Assembly (NCBI GenBank): GCA_963576785.1
Contig: OY756143.1
Coordinates: forward strand, 1,984,001 to 2,048,000
From: Chlorophyllum brunneum
Lineage: Eukaryota; Basidiomycota; Agaricomycetes; Agaricales; Agaricaceae
DNA length: 64,000 nt
Direction of reading: 5' to 3'
Shown here: positions 41,555 to 54,863 of the stretch, one piece after another
Layout: each line of letters begins with the position of its first letter
Position numbering within the stretch: position 1 is the stretch's first letter
Translations under genes and position numbers: made by a program
The notes under the pieces: model-generated
Told to the model about the DNA's origin: nothing
Seen by the model: only the letters and a program-made list of their open reading frames with translations
Database searches by the model: none

Positions 41555-44500
41555 ATGTCATCTCCCATCTCTGTAGTTCTTGCCTTGATCTCTATCCTTA
41601 CTGGTACCACCAATTATAATGAGTGGGCAGACTAGATGCAAGACACTCTTGCCTTGGTCTCTGCTGACAGTACCTCCATCATTGGTGATGAATTTTTGCT
41701 GACACCTCTGTCACAAATTCACACCCTGGTCCCCACCTATGTGGTTGTCCCTCCCCCTACAGAGTAGATGGCAATCAACCATACCACACATATCCAGATG
41801 CACCAGATGGTTTACTCAATAATCAAGAGTAAGCTCCCTACTGAGATGATTAAGAGAAATCTTCCTGACATAAACAGTATGTGAGTGCATGTCTACACCT
41901 CATATGGCCTAGAGTCCATCTCCAGACTCTATTCAAAGTATGTTGAGACAATTCACTTCCATCTTCATCCAAATGAGGACCCTTCCAGCCCAATTGCCAA
42001 GCTTGCTGTTCTCTATGAATAGTTTGATACTAATGGCAATTGTGCTATTCCTGAGATTAAGACAATGACTCTTCTCTCTGGTATTCCAAATACCTGGAAT
42101 ATCATAACCCCCTTCCTCACGGTAAACACCCAGATCCCTGCCATAACCTTTGCTTTAGTCTACAAGGCTATTATGAACCACTGGTCTATGCTTTGAGCAA
42201 ACCAGCAGGTGAATAAATTCTTGGGTGTTAAACCACAAAATGTACTTCCATGTTATCAGGGGCAGCAGCAGTAGTAGTATAGAAAGGCACAGGGGCAGCA
42301 GTCACACCCCCAGCAGCAGCAGCAGCAAGGGCGGCAGTTGCACTCACAGCAGCAGCACCAGTAGCCGCTGCAGCAGCAACAGCCTCAGTAGGAAGGGAAT
42401 AAAAAGAAAAGGCAATGTAGTGCAAGGGACAGTAGCAAAGACCAAGCCAATGAGGTTGATGCTGGGCAACCAGCTCCCTCCAGATACAATATTGGGCAAC
42501 CAGCTTATACAATGGACTCAGTCAACTTTGGCTTCACCAAGTTGACCACAAACCTGAAGAAGAGTACTTATGGCCTCATCAATGAGGCATAGTCCTTGGC
42601 ACCTCTCCCATCTTCCCTTCTCTCGCAAATAACTAATCCTGCTGAGAAGAAAACTCAGGATCCTTGGTGCTGCCCAACTCTGTACATGGCCACCAAGGCA
42701 AAAGCCTTGGATTCTTATAAGAAATACATAGGAAGCACTTCCCTCTACCAACCAGCCTTATCTCTAATGGCCGCCTCTATCATGGAGGTTGATGAACTGT
42801 TCAGTACCACTTCAGCTGCCACTCTAGTCATGAGCATTCCAGCTCTGACCACTATCAAGAAGGACAAGGATGTAGTGTCAATGGGATTGGAAGATAAGGA
42901 TTACTCCAATGAAGCAATGGCAGGTAAGCCAAATCTTACTAGCTCTTTATACAAATCTGAAGATTGGTGCAGGAGTGTCATACACATTGCTGATGTCCAA
43001 GGAGACTCTCAACTGGGTGCATAGAGTACAACCTCAGCCAAAGTAGATTCTTGGATAAATAGCCGGACTCCTTATGTACATAATTATGTGTGATTATGTA
43101 AAACTTCAGAAATAATATCTTTTCTCCTGTTTTCAAGAGTGAAGAACATGTGTGAAATAATACATAGCTGCAGTAGTGCATGTGGATGTGCAATGAATAG
43201 GTGACTTTGCAAAATGAGCAATGAATGGCTTTTGGACTCCAGTGCCTCAATGTTACTCCAAACAAGAGGGATCTTATTGATATTGTCAAAGGTTCTTTTG
43301 GATCAGCACAAATCACAGATGGATCCATTCTCTCTATCAGATCCTATGACGCTGTCTATTTAGAGACAGAAGTAAAACTTGAGTCTGGCAAAGTTCAGTA
43401 GCAGACCCTGTATCTTTGCCTGGTATATTACATACCAAAGTTAGATATAAGACTTCTCTCAACCAGATCTATCATGGATAAAACTGGTCTGATTGCAGAA
43501 ATGTCAAATGGAAAGACTGTCATTCATGACATTTGTAGTAAGCCATTCCTGAGTGGACAATGTTACCAGGGTGCTTCTTCGAACCAAGTTCACTTTGTAG
43601 ATACATATATCTTGTACAATGGAGATCTCTGATTCTCTTTGGCTTTGATCAACAAAAATACCACATCCTATGATGTCTGGCATTGAAGATTTGCACACCC
43701 ATCTGATCAGGCTCTGGGTTATGTGCCAAAACACACAGAATCTGTCCTGGTGCTTCCACCAAAGAAATAGAAGGTTTGCCCTAGTTGTGTACTTGGAAAG
43801 CTGCTAAACAAAGCCTACCATGAGAATACATCTTGCATGTCCAAGGTCCTTGAATTGATCCATTCAGATCTTCAGGAGCTCCCTATTGTATCCTATCATA
43901 AGTTTAAATAGGTTATGACATTTCTTGATGACTACTCTTTCTCTGTGCATATTTCCTTTTTGCACAACAAATCAGATGCTGCACATGCCTTCAAGGCATA
44001 TGCTGAATTGGTAACAAACCAAACAGGCAAGTGGGTGCACTCTGATAATGGAGGAGAATATATGTCTCAGGAACTTAAGGACTATTTTGCTAAGAAAGGA
44101 ATCCTTCATAAAACAAGTGTACTGCACATTCACCAATAGGATAGGTGGACCAAATGTCTTAATCGAATACTTTTAGAAAAAACACAATCTATGCAACTTG
44201 AAGCATGCCTTCTGGCTAGCTACTGGGAGTTTGCATTTGATATGGCCACTCATGTCTATAATAGGATACCTATGAAGCACCTGAAATGGGTCACCCCCTA
44301 TTAGACATGGTTCAGAAGGAAACCTGATGTTTCTCATCTCTGAGTGTTTGGTTGTGGGGCCTACATATACCTTTCTGATGAGGTATGGCAAGATAAACTT
44401 GTGCCCAAATCAGAATTGATGATTTTCATTGGTTACACAGATGATGGCAGTAACTTTAAGTTTATGCACTATCAGCAGAACAATTCTATCTTTGTCTCCC

Positions 44501-46860
44501 CCCATGCTATCTTTGATGAACTCTATTTTCCCAGATGTCCATCATAGTCCAAATGACAAGGCCAATTGCCACCTAATAATAGCAATTCTAATAATTGAGA
44601 TATCCCAAATCCTTCCCCTTTTGGAGATGGATTTGTTCCAGGACCATCTGGTCTGAGTGTGCCATATACTGGACCACCATTGCCATCTCCTCATCCACAA
44701 ACTCCTACTCCTAGTCCCAGAGAGTGGATTCTGTCACCTCTGCCTTCTTTCTCTTCTAGAGGATCTTTTCCTAGATTATCCTACAAGGATCCAACTCCAC
44801 CTCCCTTTCTACCTATGCTATCATGGCCTCTAGGAGGAGTTAAGGTTGAGGATGACATTGAGAAGGCTGCATCTGCACCTAATCCATGTACTGATGACTG
44901 GGCTCCTATACCCATTCTAGAAGAGATCTTCATTCTCCATCTGGACATCAAGGCACTGAGAAAACTCCATAATCAAACCACCCTTCAGGTTTCACAGAGA
45001 GAAGGGAACATCTATGGCAACTGCTTACACCCGAAGGATATTCTTAGGGACTATGAAAGGTACAAACCTTTTAGTCAGCCAAGACAAGAACAATAGAATC
45101 CTAGCAAACCTAATGCCCCACCAGGGCTTGGTGATTACATTCCAGGAGAGAATGAGTATACACCTGATAGGCTGCAACCTTCTCTGCCAGTATATGAACA
45201 GAACATTAACATTGATTCGCCCATACTTGAGCCAAGTGAGGAAGAGCTTTGCTGATTAATTTGTGAAGGTGGTATGGAGCTAATCTATTACTATCTTTCC
45301 AAGGCCAGTACAACCTCTCTGTCACTATAGCTAGTCCAATTTCAGGACCTTGCTAAGTTGCCACCTATCGAGTACAATAAATGGCTTAAGGCATGCCTTG
45401 AAGAACTCAATGTGCTTAGGAAATGCAATGTGTATGAGTTAGTAGACTGCTCTACCAAGGGTGTTAACATTGTTAAAAACAGATGGGTCTTCAACACTAA
45501 GTTGGACGGTTATTGCCATGCTCAACTAGTGGCTAAATATTTCTCACAGAAGGAAGATCTTGACTATAACAAGCTTTTCTCTCCAGTTGTCCACTATGAA
45601 ACTTCTTGTCTCCTGTTCTTCTTAGCAGCAGTCAAAGACTGGGGGATCAAAAGCATTGACATAAAAACCCCCTATTTATATGGCAATCTAGATAAAGAAA
45701 TCTTCATGAAACAACTGGAAGGATTCACACTTGGACGTAATAAAGTGTGGAGATTACAAAAAGTATTGTACAGCCTTAAGCAAGCTGGCTTGGCTTGGTG
45801 GCATGTGATAACAAAGTCACTGCTTGCCATGGGTTTCAAGCAATCTCTATCTGATGCTGGAGTATATTATATCCAAAGACTGGCTTGACTATGATTGCCC
45901 TCATCTATGTTGATGATGTTGTCTTCACAAGCAAGAAGTGCCCCTTCTATTATCAAATGAAGAAAAACTTCATAGAACAATAGGAATGTTGTGACCTTGG
46001 AGAAACTACTGAGTTTCTTGGTATGACTATCTTATAGAACCAGAAGAACAAGCAGATCTATGTCAATCAGATTTCATATCTCGATAAGGTCCTTGCTGAA
46101 TTTGGTGTTGCCACAAGGCCAACTCAAATACCTCTTCTGGCAGGATGTGCCTTCCTACCCTATAAGAGTACCATTGACCCTGAGTTCTACCAGAAGTACC
46201 AACAACTAGTTGGATCCCTAATGTACCTCATAATTGGCTTGTGACCTGATATCACTTATGCTATTATGAAACTCAGTCAGCAGATGGCTAGTCCATCAGA
46301 GAAGCATTACGAGCATGGTTTATACTTGTGCTGCTATCTTCTGAGCATGTAACGCTATTACCTTGTCTTTAACAGGCAATCAAAGAAGTCTATTCAAGGC
46401 TTCTCTGATTCTGACTTTGCAGGATGTCTTACTACATGTAAGTCTACTTTTGGCAACTTAGTCTTGTTTGCCAATGGACTAGTTTTTTGGTTGAGTCACT
46501 GACAAGCCACTACAGCACTGTCTACCACAGAAGCCAAGTATGTCACCATATGTGAGACATCTTGTCAACTGATTTGGATCCATCAGCTGCTTGGTGAGAT
46601 TGGGTTCAAACAGCCTACTCCACATCTCATATGTGACAATTTGGGATTGAATTTCTGAGTCTCCAACCCAGTTGTTGAACATTGGTCCAAACATGTCACA
46701 ATTCACTAGCATTTCATCCGTGAACTTGTTGAGACAGGCAAAATAGAACTATTTTATGTGGGGTCTGAGAAGAACCCTGCTGATATCTGCATGAAAAGTC
46801 TGGATACTGTAAAATTCCAACTCATAATTATTTACCTATTCAGTTTGGTACTTGATTCAT
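41555..46860 (+). pseudogene. Copia E gag-pol remnant
   Basis: Plus-strand Ty1/copia polyprotein with many stops and frame breaks. Gag begins near ATG 41555 with an LTGTTNYNEWAD motif typical of copia gags, and carries a glutamine-rich CAG-repeat tract at about 42258-42390. Integrase core: 43915-44139 (FLDDYSFSVHISFL, HSDNGGEYMSQEL). Reverse transcriptase: 45358-45960 (NIVKNRWVFNTKLDG, KSIDIKTPYLYG, YVDDVV). RNase H: about 46380-46830 (STTEAKYVT, then the copia C-terminal block). Only the RT segment 45358-45888 stays open for more than 150 codons. Non-functional. Confidence 0.85.
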
Positions 46861-46883
46861 ATCGCACTTTGAGCTAGGAGGAG

Positions 46884-47328
46884 TGTTGTCATTTGTACTT
46901 ACTATAGCTACATTCCGTATGACTAGCTCTGCAGTATATTATTCATCTAATATTTGTTATCAAGGCTGCACCCTCTAACTCACATTATGCACCTCTTCCT
47001 CATATATTTCATAAGCTGACTAATCACTGTTGCTCCAATTATGCTACTGGACACTGCTAATGATATTATAGTGTTTTAAGGGACTTTAGTGTCATTACTG
47101 ACATAACTATGCCTATTATTACTCATAGATCTTAGGGTTTGCTACTCGGACATTTAGTATATAAAGCAGCATGTATTCCCTTATTATTTACAAGACAATC
47201 TACTCAATTATCTATCTTGCTCTACTTGACTCTCTCAGCAACTCTTAGTTCACTTTACTGTTTACTAACCACACTATCAGTAAGTCAGATCATCTGTCTG
47301 CTACTACGTGTTACTGTGCTGTTCAACA
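46884..47328 (+). repeat. Copia E 3' LTR
   Basis: 445 bp, starts TGTTGTCATTTG and ends GTTCAACA. It follows a purine-rich tract (GAGCTAGGAGGAG) and is followed by the AAGAT duplication. It differs from the 5' LTR by scattered substitutions and small indels, as expected for an old insertion. Confidence 0.9.
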
Positions 47329-47333
47329 AAGAT

Positions 47334-47740
47334 GTGGTCAAATATCAAATAAGGGAGACTTGAAAGATGATGCATAAATGTTCTTATAGAAGTAATCACC
47401 TTTGCAGACAAGTGTTGCATGATGTGGACTTGAAGACCAGATTGAAGTGTACTCTGTTGTACTAGAATGAGTGAGTTGGATGGTGTTTGGTCTGACATGA
47501 TCCATAGTCCCTGTTAATGTGACTGTATTGTCCAATGAATGGTTCTGGCTTAATGGAGAAGTCGTTGTTTGGTGCTTGGTAGGCCCAATGGTTTGCAAAT
47601 GTATGCCTTGTGATCCAGGAGATGCTATTGCTGAGTTGAATGAAGATATTGCTGCCAGTGGTGCTAAATGACCTATGTTGAATAGTTGTTCAATAGATAT
47701 TGATGGGATATCATTGTCAGAACCAGACAAAAATACTGCA
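47334..47740 (-). pseudogene. End of an unknown minus-strand ORF, cut by the LINE
   Basis: A minus-strand frame stays open from the LINE boundary to TGA at 47338-47340 (GSDNDIPSISIEQLF...SSFKSPLFDI). Across the LINE, its upstream part continues in phase in the host sequence at 54534-54592. I recognise no domain. It belongs to the older element that also holds the integrase remnant. Confidence 0.45.
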
Positions 47741-47862
47741 CATCCCTTCTTTGACTCATACCACCACTATCGATTTACAAAAGTTGATCTTACGGTACTA
47801 GTCTACAGTACAGAGGATATACAATGCCTGTATTATGTTCTAACCTCTCTCCAAGAGAGACT

Positions 47863-50022
47863 ATGTCTGACGGCGACGGAAACATCTTTGGGGACACATC
47901 ACATGTTCCAGCCCCCTCCATCTTTACGGCCTCTACAGTTCTGCCCCCTTCTGGTATCCTGTTCCCTAGGACACCATCTATGACCAGGCCCTTCATTCCC
48001 ACTGACAAGGCCTATAGCAACACCATTTCTCTGTCAGTTCTCAGCAGAAGGCCGTTAACCCTCCTGCAGTCCTCAGACCCCCTCATTAGTGATGTGGAAA
48101 AGACTGCCCACCAATCATCCAAATGAGTAAGGCTGGAAGGTGACCATTACTACTCAGGAAAAGACAATGGAAAAAACTGGGCCGACCAAGTTAAAGAAGA
48201 ATTAGAGCTCAAGATAGAAGATGTTGAAGAAGACACTGCGGAACATGAAGGTGGACTGGAGGAATTTTACGATAATGCTGTGAGAGAAGTTGGAAGGCTT
48301 TCTGAGTGGGTGAAGGCCTACAGCTCCTTTAACATGAGTGGGGACAATGGGCTTGCATTTGGGCGGGCTTTTACAGAATTAATGGGAACTTTGATGAAAG
48401 CGGGATGGCTTAAAGTTGCTGTAGACAAGCAGAAGAATGACCTCCATGGTTGGATAGGGGTAAACTTTGGTAAGATTACTGTCCGTGCTGAGGAGACACC
48501 TTAACTGGACCTCTCTCCCCTATGACGAGCAGCCTCCAAAGGCCCCACGCGGAAGCCTGATGATGTTTACATGGAGGTCGTTGAACACATAATCATGCCG
48601 GGAGTTACAGGTGACAATAATGTCACTCATTTGGGCATCTCCGATGATGACATGAAGGTCACCAAGAGTAAGGAAGTCACTCATTCGGGTATCTCCGATG
48701 ATGATGTTCAGATGATTACAGAGGTGGAGTTCAAAACCATTGTCAAAAAGAAGAAAGGTAAGGGCCGGAAACCCAACCCCTCTACAATTACACCTGCCGG
48801 CACCAAGAAACCGGTTCCTGTGGCCCAAAAAGCCAAACCTGTGCAAACCTCCACCCTGGCTAAGGCCACCACAAGTCCACCCAATCCCACAAAGGAAAGT
48901 GCAAAACCTTCTTATGTGGCAGCTGCGGGTAAAAATAGTAACTGCCCTGTCCCCTCCTCTACTAGCTGTGACCCTCTCAAACTCCTGGAGTTTGCGAGCA
49001 AATTCCCAGAGTTGACACACAAGAAAGTGGTAGTAATGTATGATACTGCTTTCTCCACCCCCTCCACCATGAACAAAAAACTGGCTAAGAAAGCTGGCGT
49101 AGTTCGCTCTACATTAAATGGTCCCTTGTGCAAGCAGGTAATCATTCCCCTTCTCACCAGACCCAATGTATCCAACTTCAGGGCCATCATTGACTCTCTC
49201 AATACATGCCTTATAGCCAAGAAGTCCAAGACCAGGTCATCACCGCCTCGCAGGGTAAGCTGGGCCTCATGGTCCACACCTTAGAGGTGCTGACCTCTAA
49301 AGAGCTTGACATTGTCAAGGCGTGGCTCAAGAAGAAATTTGGAGGGATCACCTTGGGTGACGTATCCCTTCCCAAGTCCAAATCATTCGTGAAAGTCACA
49401 GACGTCAGTTACATTACACTATGGGGATATATCCTCACCAAAGCTGATATCATCACTAGCATCCGGAGTTCTATTCACTCGGATACCATGCAATTTGCGA
49501 CACAACCAAGAGTGCAATGCAACTCCAAGCACTCCGATACCTGTACGGTGTGGTTTGAAATCTGGGATTCCAAGGTGGGGTCCAACATTGCAAAAATCGA
49601 GGATAAGTTCCTCAACATTTACAGGGGACTATTCTGCATCAAGAGGGCCACCGCTAATCCAGAAGTTCTGTTCTGTGCCAAGTGCTGCAGATGGGGTCAT
49701 CCTCTCATCCAATGCCGTGTGAGGCTGTTTACCTGTACTCACTGCAAAGGCCCCCACTCCACTGCCAACCACTAAACCTTCGCCTACTGTTGCAAGGGTA
49801 ATGACAAAGCAGACCCACCCACCATGCCCCCACAAGACTATGTGCTCCAACTGTGGCAAGGATCACCTCGCCACTGACCGTAAATGTCAGTTCTGGAAGA
49901 AGCGATTCGACCACAACTGGCACACCAATAAAGTGCTCGAACTAAGAGCCAACAAAGGAGTCCCATTGCCCCTCTCCTCATCATCCCCGGCTAGTCAAAG
50001 CCAGACTAACCCCTCTCAATGA
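47863..50022 (+). pseudogene. LINE ORF1 (RNA-binding, gag-like), broken
   Basis: Starts at ATG 47863 (MSDGDGNIFGDTS). Stops or shifts occur near 48126, 48504, 49284 and 49776. An acidic region carries two copies of VTH.GISDDD (about 48620-48710), followed by a lysine/proline-rich stretch. The C-terminus has CCHC-type knuckles: CAKCCRWGHPLIQC, CTHCKGPHSTANH and CSNCGKDHLATDRKC. This layout matches the nucleic-acid chaperone ORF1 of Tad/I-type LINEs. Not functional as it stands. Confidence 0.8.
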
Positions 50023-50060
50023 ATAATGCACCTGATGACTAAGACAGGCCTCCTCGCTCA

Positions 50061-53000
50061 TTACTGAATGAGTTAAAGGTCTGCTCTCACAACATTGGAA
50101 GATCATATGGAGTGATGGAGACAGTCCTTACATATAGAGGTAATATTGACCTCCTCCTCATTCAAGAACCCCCATGGAGATATCTCCACGATATTCCTTC
50201 TCCTGTCTCCAATGATGGTTCCCCCCTCATGGGAGGCCCAGTCCACCCAGACTGGATGCTCCTCTCATATCCAATTATTGCCAAAGAAGTCCTCCAAGTT
50301 GGACACTGGTGCTATTCTCAACAAATGGTGAACATGGAACACCGTACCACTCCCCGAGTTCTTGTCTTTGCTCACAAGAGACTCAAGCATCTCTGACCCT
50401 CCATCAGAAGAGATATTATAGAACATCGAGACCTCCTGTGCATCTCTCTTTGTGCAGGAGGAGAAGAACTACTGTTACTGAGTGTATACAATGACAGCCA
50501 TAACACTGTGCTCCATTTCCTCGAGGAGTGCCTCTTCGACCTTCTGCCCTTTCTCTTACTGGGAGGGGATATCAACATTTGATCTGAGCGATGGGACCCT
50601 TCAATGGACCAGCATCCAGTGAGTGCAGACTGTCTCCTCATGATCACCAAAGCCCTCAACTTAGAGAGGTCAATCCTATCTGCGGCCAAACCAATATGCT
50701 ACGCCTCAGATCCCAACCTGCCAAACACGGTCATTGACCTGTTGTTTGTCTCGGGAATGTTACCATACATCCCCACTCATGCTATCCAGGAAGGTGATTG
50801 ATACAATTCGGATCATGCCCCCCTTACAATCAGAGTTCCTATTCCATAGATGGACGTTGTCATTGAAAGATTGACAATTCCCAAAGAATCGGAGGAGGAA
50901 ACCAAATTCCTGACAGATATCACGGAAGGGATTAACATCAAGAACTGGCCGATGAATGACGCAGACAAGCTGGAAAAAGCTGTTCCCGAATTGGGAGTTT
51001 TGTTTGACAGGGCCTGGAATTGCAATGCAAAGAAGACCAAGATCACCACCAGGTCCAAAACCTGGTGGAATGAAGAATGTTCTAACGCACTCACAACACA
51101 CCGCATGGACCACAAGAACAAATGCAAGTGGAACACCTTTCGTAAGACCATGAGGAAAACAAAAAGAGCATATTTCAACAAGAGGATCTAAGAAATCTTG
51201 GTCAATAATCGACACCCATGGGATCTGATACCATGGGTCAAAGCACGTACACTTCTGGCTACGGAAGCTATTTGCCACAATGGCCAGCCTTGTCTCACTA
51301 TGGATAACCTATGGATGGCCCTTGACTATCACTACAACTTGGCTCAAGACAGACCAGTTAATGCAGCTGTCCTGGATGAACTTCCTCCGCCAATTGGGAT
51401 GGAGAATAGGACTTGGGTGGATTTCTCTCTCCTTGAGATGATGGAATCACTTAAGGATACCTCAAATTCTTCTGCCCCTGGCCCTGATCACATTTCCTGG
51501 TCCCACCTTAAACAGATCACTGCCATTGACACTTGCACCAATCTCTTCCTCAAAATCAGTCACGCGTGCCTATCCCTTGGACACTGGCTCTCACACTTCA
51601 AAAAGTCAACATTGGTTATTATCCCCAAACCCAACAAACCCAACTACTCCACTCCAAAGGCATTCAGACTGATTGTATTACTCAACATGCTTGGCAAGCT
51701 AATAGAGAAAATGCTAGCCAAATGACTCCAATTTGAGGTAGTGAAATTCAAGGTTCTCCACCCTCACCAACTGGAAGCCATCTGACAAAGATCCACTGAA
51801 GATACAGGCCTTTTTCTAACCTACATTATCCAGGGAGCATGGACAAAGAAGAAGAAAACATCGGTGCTCACATTCGATGTCACCCAATTCTTCCCCTCCC
51901 TTAACCACAATTTCCTTACCAACATACTTGATTGGCAGGGATTTCCTCCTCAAATCACAGGGTTCTTCAGTAATTATCTCAAAGAATGCCACACTACCTA
52001 CCAGTGGAACAACAAAACTTCCCCAGAATATGATGCAGCAGTCGGAGTGGGCCAAGACTCAGTTCTAAGTCCCATTCTCTCTGCCCTTTACCTTGCCCCC
52101 CTCCTCCGAATCTTTGACATCCATATGGAGGAACATCATGACAAATGGGACTTTGACGTCCTATCTTTTGTAGATGATGGCACCCTGGTCACGCAATCTC
52201 CGTCCCTTGAACAGAACGTTGAAATACTTCAACATATGTACCGCAAAATGGAGCAGCTTATGAATGAATTTGGCCTAGTAATTGAACACAGTAAGTCCAA
52301 AGTCTTTCACTTCAAGCATGCGAGGCAAGACTCCAATCCCTCTATTGATTTGGGATCCCCACCATTCACTGGCCATACCCCCCTCAAGCCGAAAGCCCAC
52401 TGGTGATACCTTGGGTTCTACTTTGACTGGACGTTAACCTTCAAGGAACATGTCCATTACTACTCTGCCAAGGCAATATCATCAATCAAGGCAATGAAAA
52501 TGCTAGGGAACTCCGTATGTGGTTTGTCCCCTAGCAACAAAAGATTACTATACCATTTGTGTGTTGTACTGGTGGCAATATACAGATACTGACTATGGTT
52601 TCATGACAAGTTACGAACAAAAGGGACTTGTGAAATCCTCAACAAGATGCAGCAACATGCAGCCCGCTGGATTACTGGGGCCTTCCGGACTTCTCCCACT
52701 GGCAGCATCGAGTCCCTTGCAGGGCTTATGCCCATCAAACTTCACCTCCGAAAGTTGGCTGAACAACAAACGTCAAGGCTCTGCATGCTAGATGATGAAC
52801 ACGCACTGGCAAGATTGACAAAAGAGTATCATTCTTTCCCCTACTGACTTCACATCAAGAATTTCACAGAGATTCAGAAGAAGACACTAGGAGCTGTGAT
52901 GGATATTTCATGCCCCACCCCCGAGACTCAGTATATAGAACATTTTAACTCTGTTTCAAAATCTGTCTAGCCCGGATGTAGGTTACTTGACTGCTTCTCT

Positions 53001-54041
53001 ACTAATGTATCTTTTATAGGATTCAACCAGGACAATTCCCACCTCTCGAAGACACTTTGGGACGATGTTACAACGAATGTGACGACAGACTTCAAGTCCA
53101 TCATTATTGGCATGGATGGCTCAGTCCACCCTAACCCCAACCCACTTGCTAGCCAGTTCATGGCAGCAGCTACTATTCAACACTTGGACAGAGGGAGCTC
53201 TATCATGAAGAGGCTTGGAGGAACAACATTGACTGATACCAAACTGGTTGCACAGTACCTAGGAATCACCAAGGTACTTGCCTCCAATGAATACGACTAG
53301 GTTGAACACATGAATGTGTTCACCAACTCCCTCACAGCCTGCTGGCTCCTACTTGATTGCTCACTGCACTCTTGCCAACGGCAGTCTATCCTCATATCAA
53401 AGGCACTCCTGGCTTGGTTCAACAAGTCTGACCAATACCACCTCTTGTTTTATCACACTCCATCGAAGTGCAAGTATGGAATACAAAAAGCCACACATGA
53501 CTGGATCCAAACAGTCACCTGGCCTAACCAGGGTCGAAATCACCAAGTTCCTAACTCCATAGACTACTTATGCAAGAAGTCCGCCAAACAAGCCATACAC
53601 ACATGGCAAGCCATGTTTGGATTCAAAAAATACAGTGGTAGCTCCTTCCTTCACCTCCCAGTACGAGCAAATAGGGCCTCTGCTCTACCATTGCATATCA
53701 AGTCCAGTCCCTGGATACGAGAATGCGGTTACCAGCCACAGCTCTTCGCAAGAGTGTGTTGCACCATCCTATGCCATGCCCTGATTAGCGAATACCAACT
53801 TCGGTTCTTCCCCAATAAGGATTTATCTTGCCACCACTGCAATAATCAGATGGTCCAGACTAGGTTGCACATCCTCCATCATTGTAATAACTTCAATCAT
53901 CACTTTAGCGTTGACACTATTAAGACATTTGTCAACTTCTTGCAATGTAACCCTACCATATTCAGCTTCCCTCCGGAGCCTGATTGCCCTCATATCCATG
54001 CCAGTTCAATACCCCCGTTACATTGTCGTCAAGTTCATTAG
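50061..54041 (+). pseudogene. LINE ORF2: endonuclease, reverse transcriptase, RNase H, broken
   Basis: Endonuclease about 50075-50850: CSHNIGRSYG, DLLLIQEPPW, LLLLSVYND, LLLGGDIN, DLLFVSGM, NSDHAPLTI, the residues of apurinic-type LINE nucleases. Reverse transcriptase about 51200-52400: APGPDHISW, LVIIPKPNKPNYSTPKAFR, TFDVTQFFPSLNH, GVGQDSVLSPILS, SFVDDGTLV (an F/G variant of YxDD). RNase H about 53090-53500: IIIGMDGSVHPNPNPLASQ. End: CHHCNNQMVQTRLHILHHC, a CCHC finger. Stops at about 50394, 50581, 50800, 50848, 51189, 51722 and 51782, mostly TGA or TAG at former CGA/TGG/CAG codons. Confidence 0.85.
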
Positions 54042-54497
54042 AGGTTCAGGTCTGTGCCTGCATAAGTCCTTTCTTCTTTTCCTTTTTCTTATGCTCTCTT
54101 GGTTATGGATTTCAATTTCATTTCTCTACCTCTCTCCTCCTTGCTCGTCTACTATTTTATATAGTCTTCATTCAATATCCATCTTTCCCATAGTGTCTGG
54201 GCAAAACGCCCCTCCACACACTAGTACTATTCGTTGTTCTCTCTTGTGTTTGCAAGTCAATAGTTTCTCTCTATCAATTTCTCTCTTTCACTCTCTCTCT
54301 CTCCGAATTCCTTTCCCCCTTTTTCCCGCTGTTCAACTTAGGTACCAAACATCTCTCTAGTGTACACACTAGATGATGTCGAGTCTCATAGGGTTAGTTT
54401 ACAAATAGTTTACTTTCCTTGCTCCGAACTTTTTGTATGTTCTACCTATGTATGTATGTACATGCAGACTGTGATTGAGCACCACTATATAAATTGT

Positions 54498-54535
<38 letters not shown>

Positions 54536-54863
54536 CAAAAATACTGCAACCAATAATGTAAGAGTGACCAAGACATGGGTGGATAATACCATTCATATGG
54601 TGAATGGTCCATTGGTGAGTCTTGCATTGACATAGTACTTGTTCCTTCATTAGTCATGGGCTAAGAAACTGGACAAAAGCTGTCAGGAGCCATAATTATG
54701 CTAAATTAACATATTTCCATAGACTTACCACTGTGAAAATCCTCACACATGGAGGTGAAAGGACATCTTCCTTGTTTGGCTGATCCTAGGGTCTCAAAGT
54801 AAGTTTACAAATTGCCCAACTTTGTACAAAAAACTACATACCTTTATTTTTTTTCAGCCTGAA

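Larger units (their letters stand above)
12628..47328 (+). mobile_element. Copia E: outermost Ty1/copia LTR retrotransposon, decayed, interrupted by nested insertions
   Basis: Both LTRs begin TGTTG(T)C and end TTCAACA, and are flanked by a perfect 5-bp target duplication AAGAT (12623-12627 and 47329-47333). The left LTR is followed by a primer-binding site and about 95 bp of leader, then broken at 13168 by Copia D. The element resumes at 41409 and carries plus-strand gag, integrase, reverse transcriptase and RNase H remnants in the Ty1/copia order. Many stops and frame breaks make it old. After removing the nested insertion the element is about 6.4 kb. Confidence 0.9.
47741..54533 (+). mobile_element. 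Full-length Tad-like non-LTR retrotransposon (LINE)
   Basis: 6793 bp, flanked by a perfect 15-bp target duplication GACAAAAATACTGCA (47726-47740, 54534-54548), ending in a 30-A tail. About 120 bp of 5' leader, ORF1 with zinc knuckles, then ORF2 with endonuclease, reverse transcriptase, RNase H and a C-terminal CCHC. The RNase H domain is consistent with the fungal Tad1 clade. Both ORFs carry several stops. The 3' 1.5 kb recurs inverted at 62461-64000 as part of the large inverted repeat. Confidence 0.92.

Noticed and set aside
42290..42390. CRISPR-like or satellite array
   Set aside because: It is an interrupted CAG codon repeat within a copia gag, and CRISPR arrays are not expected in a fungal nuclear genome.
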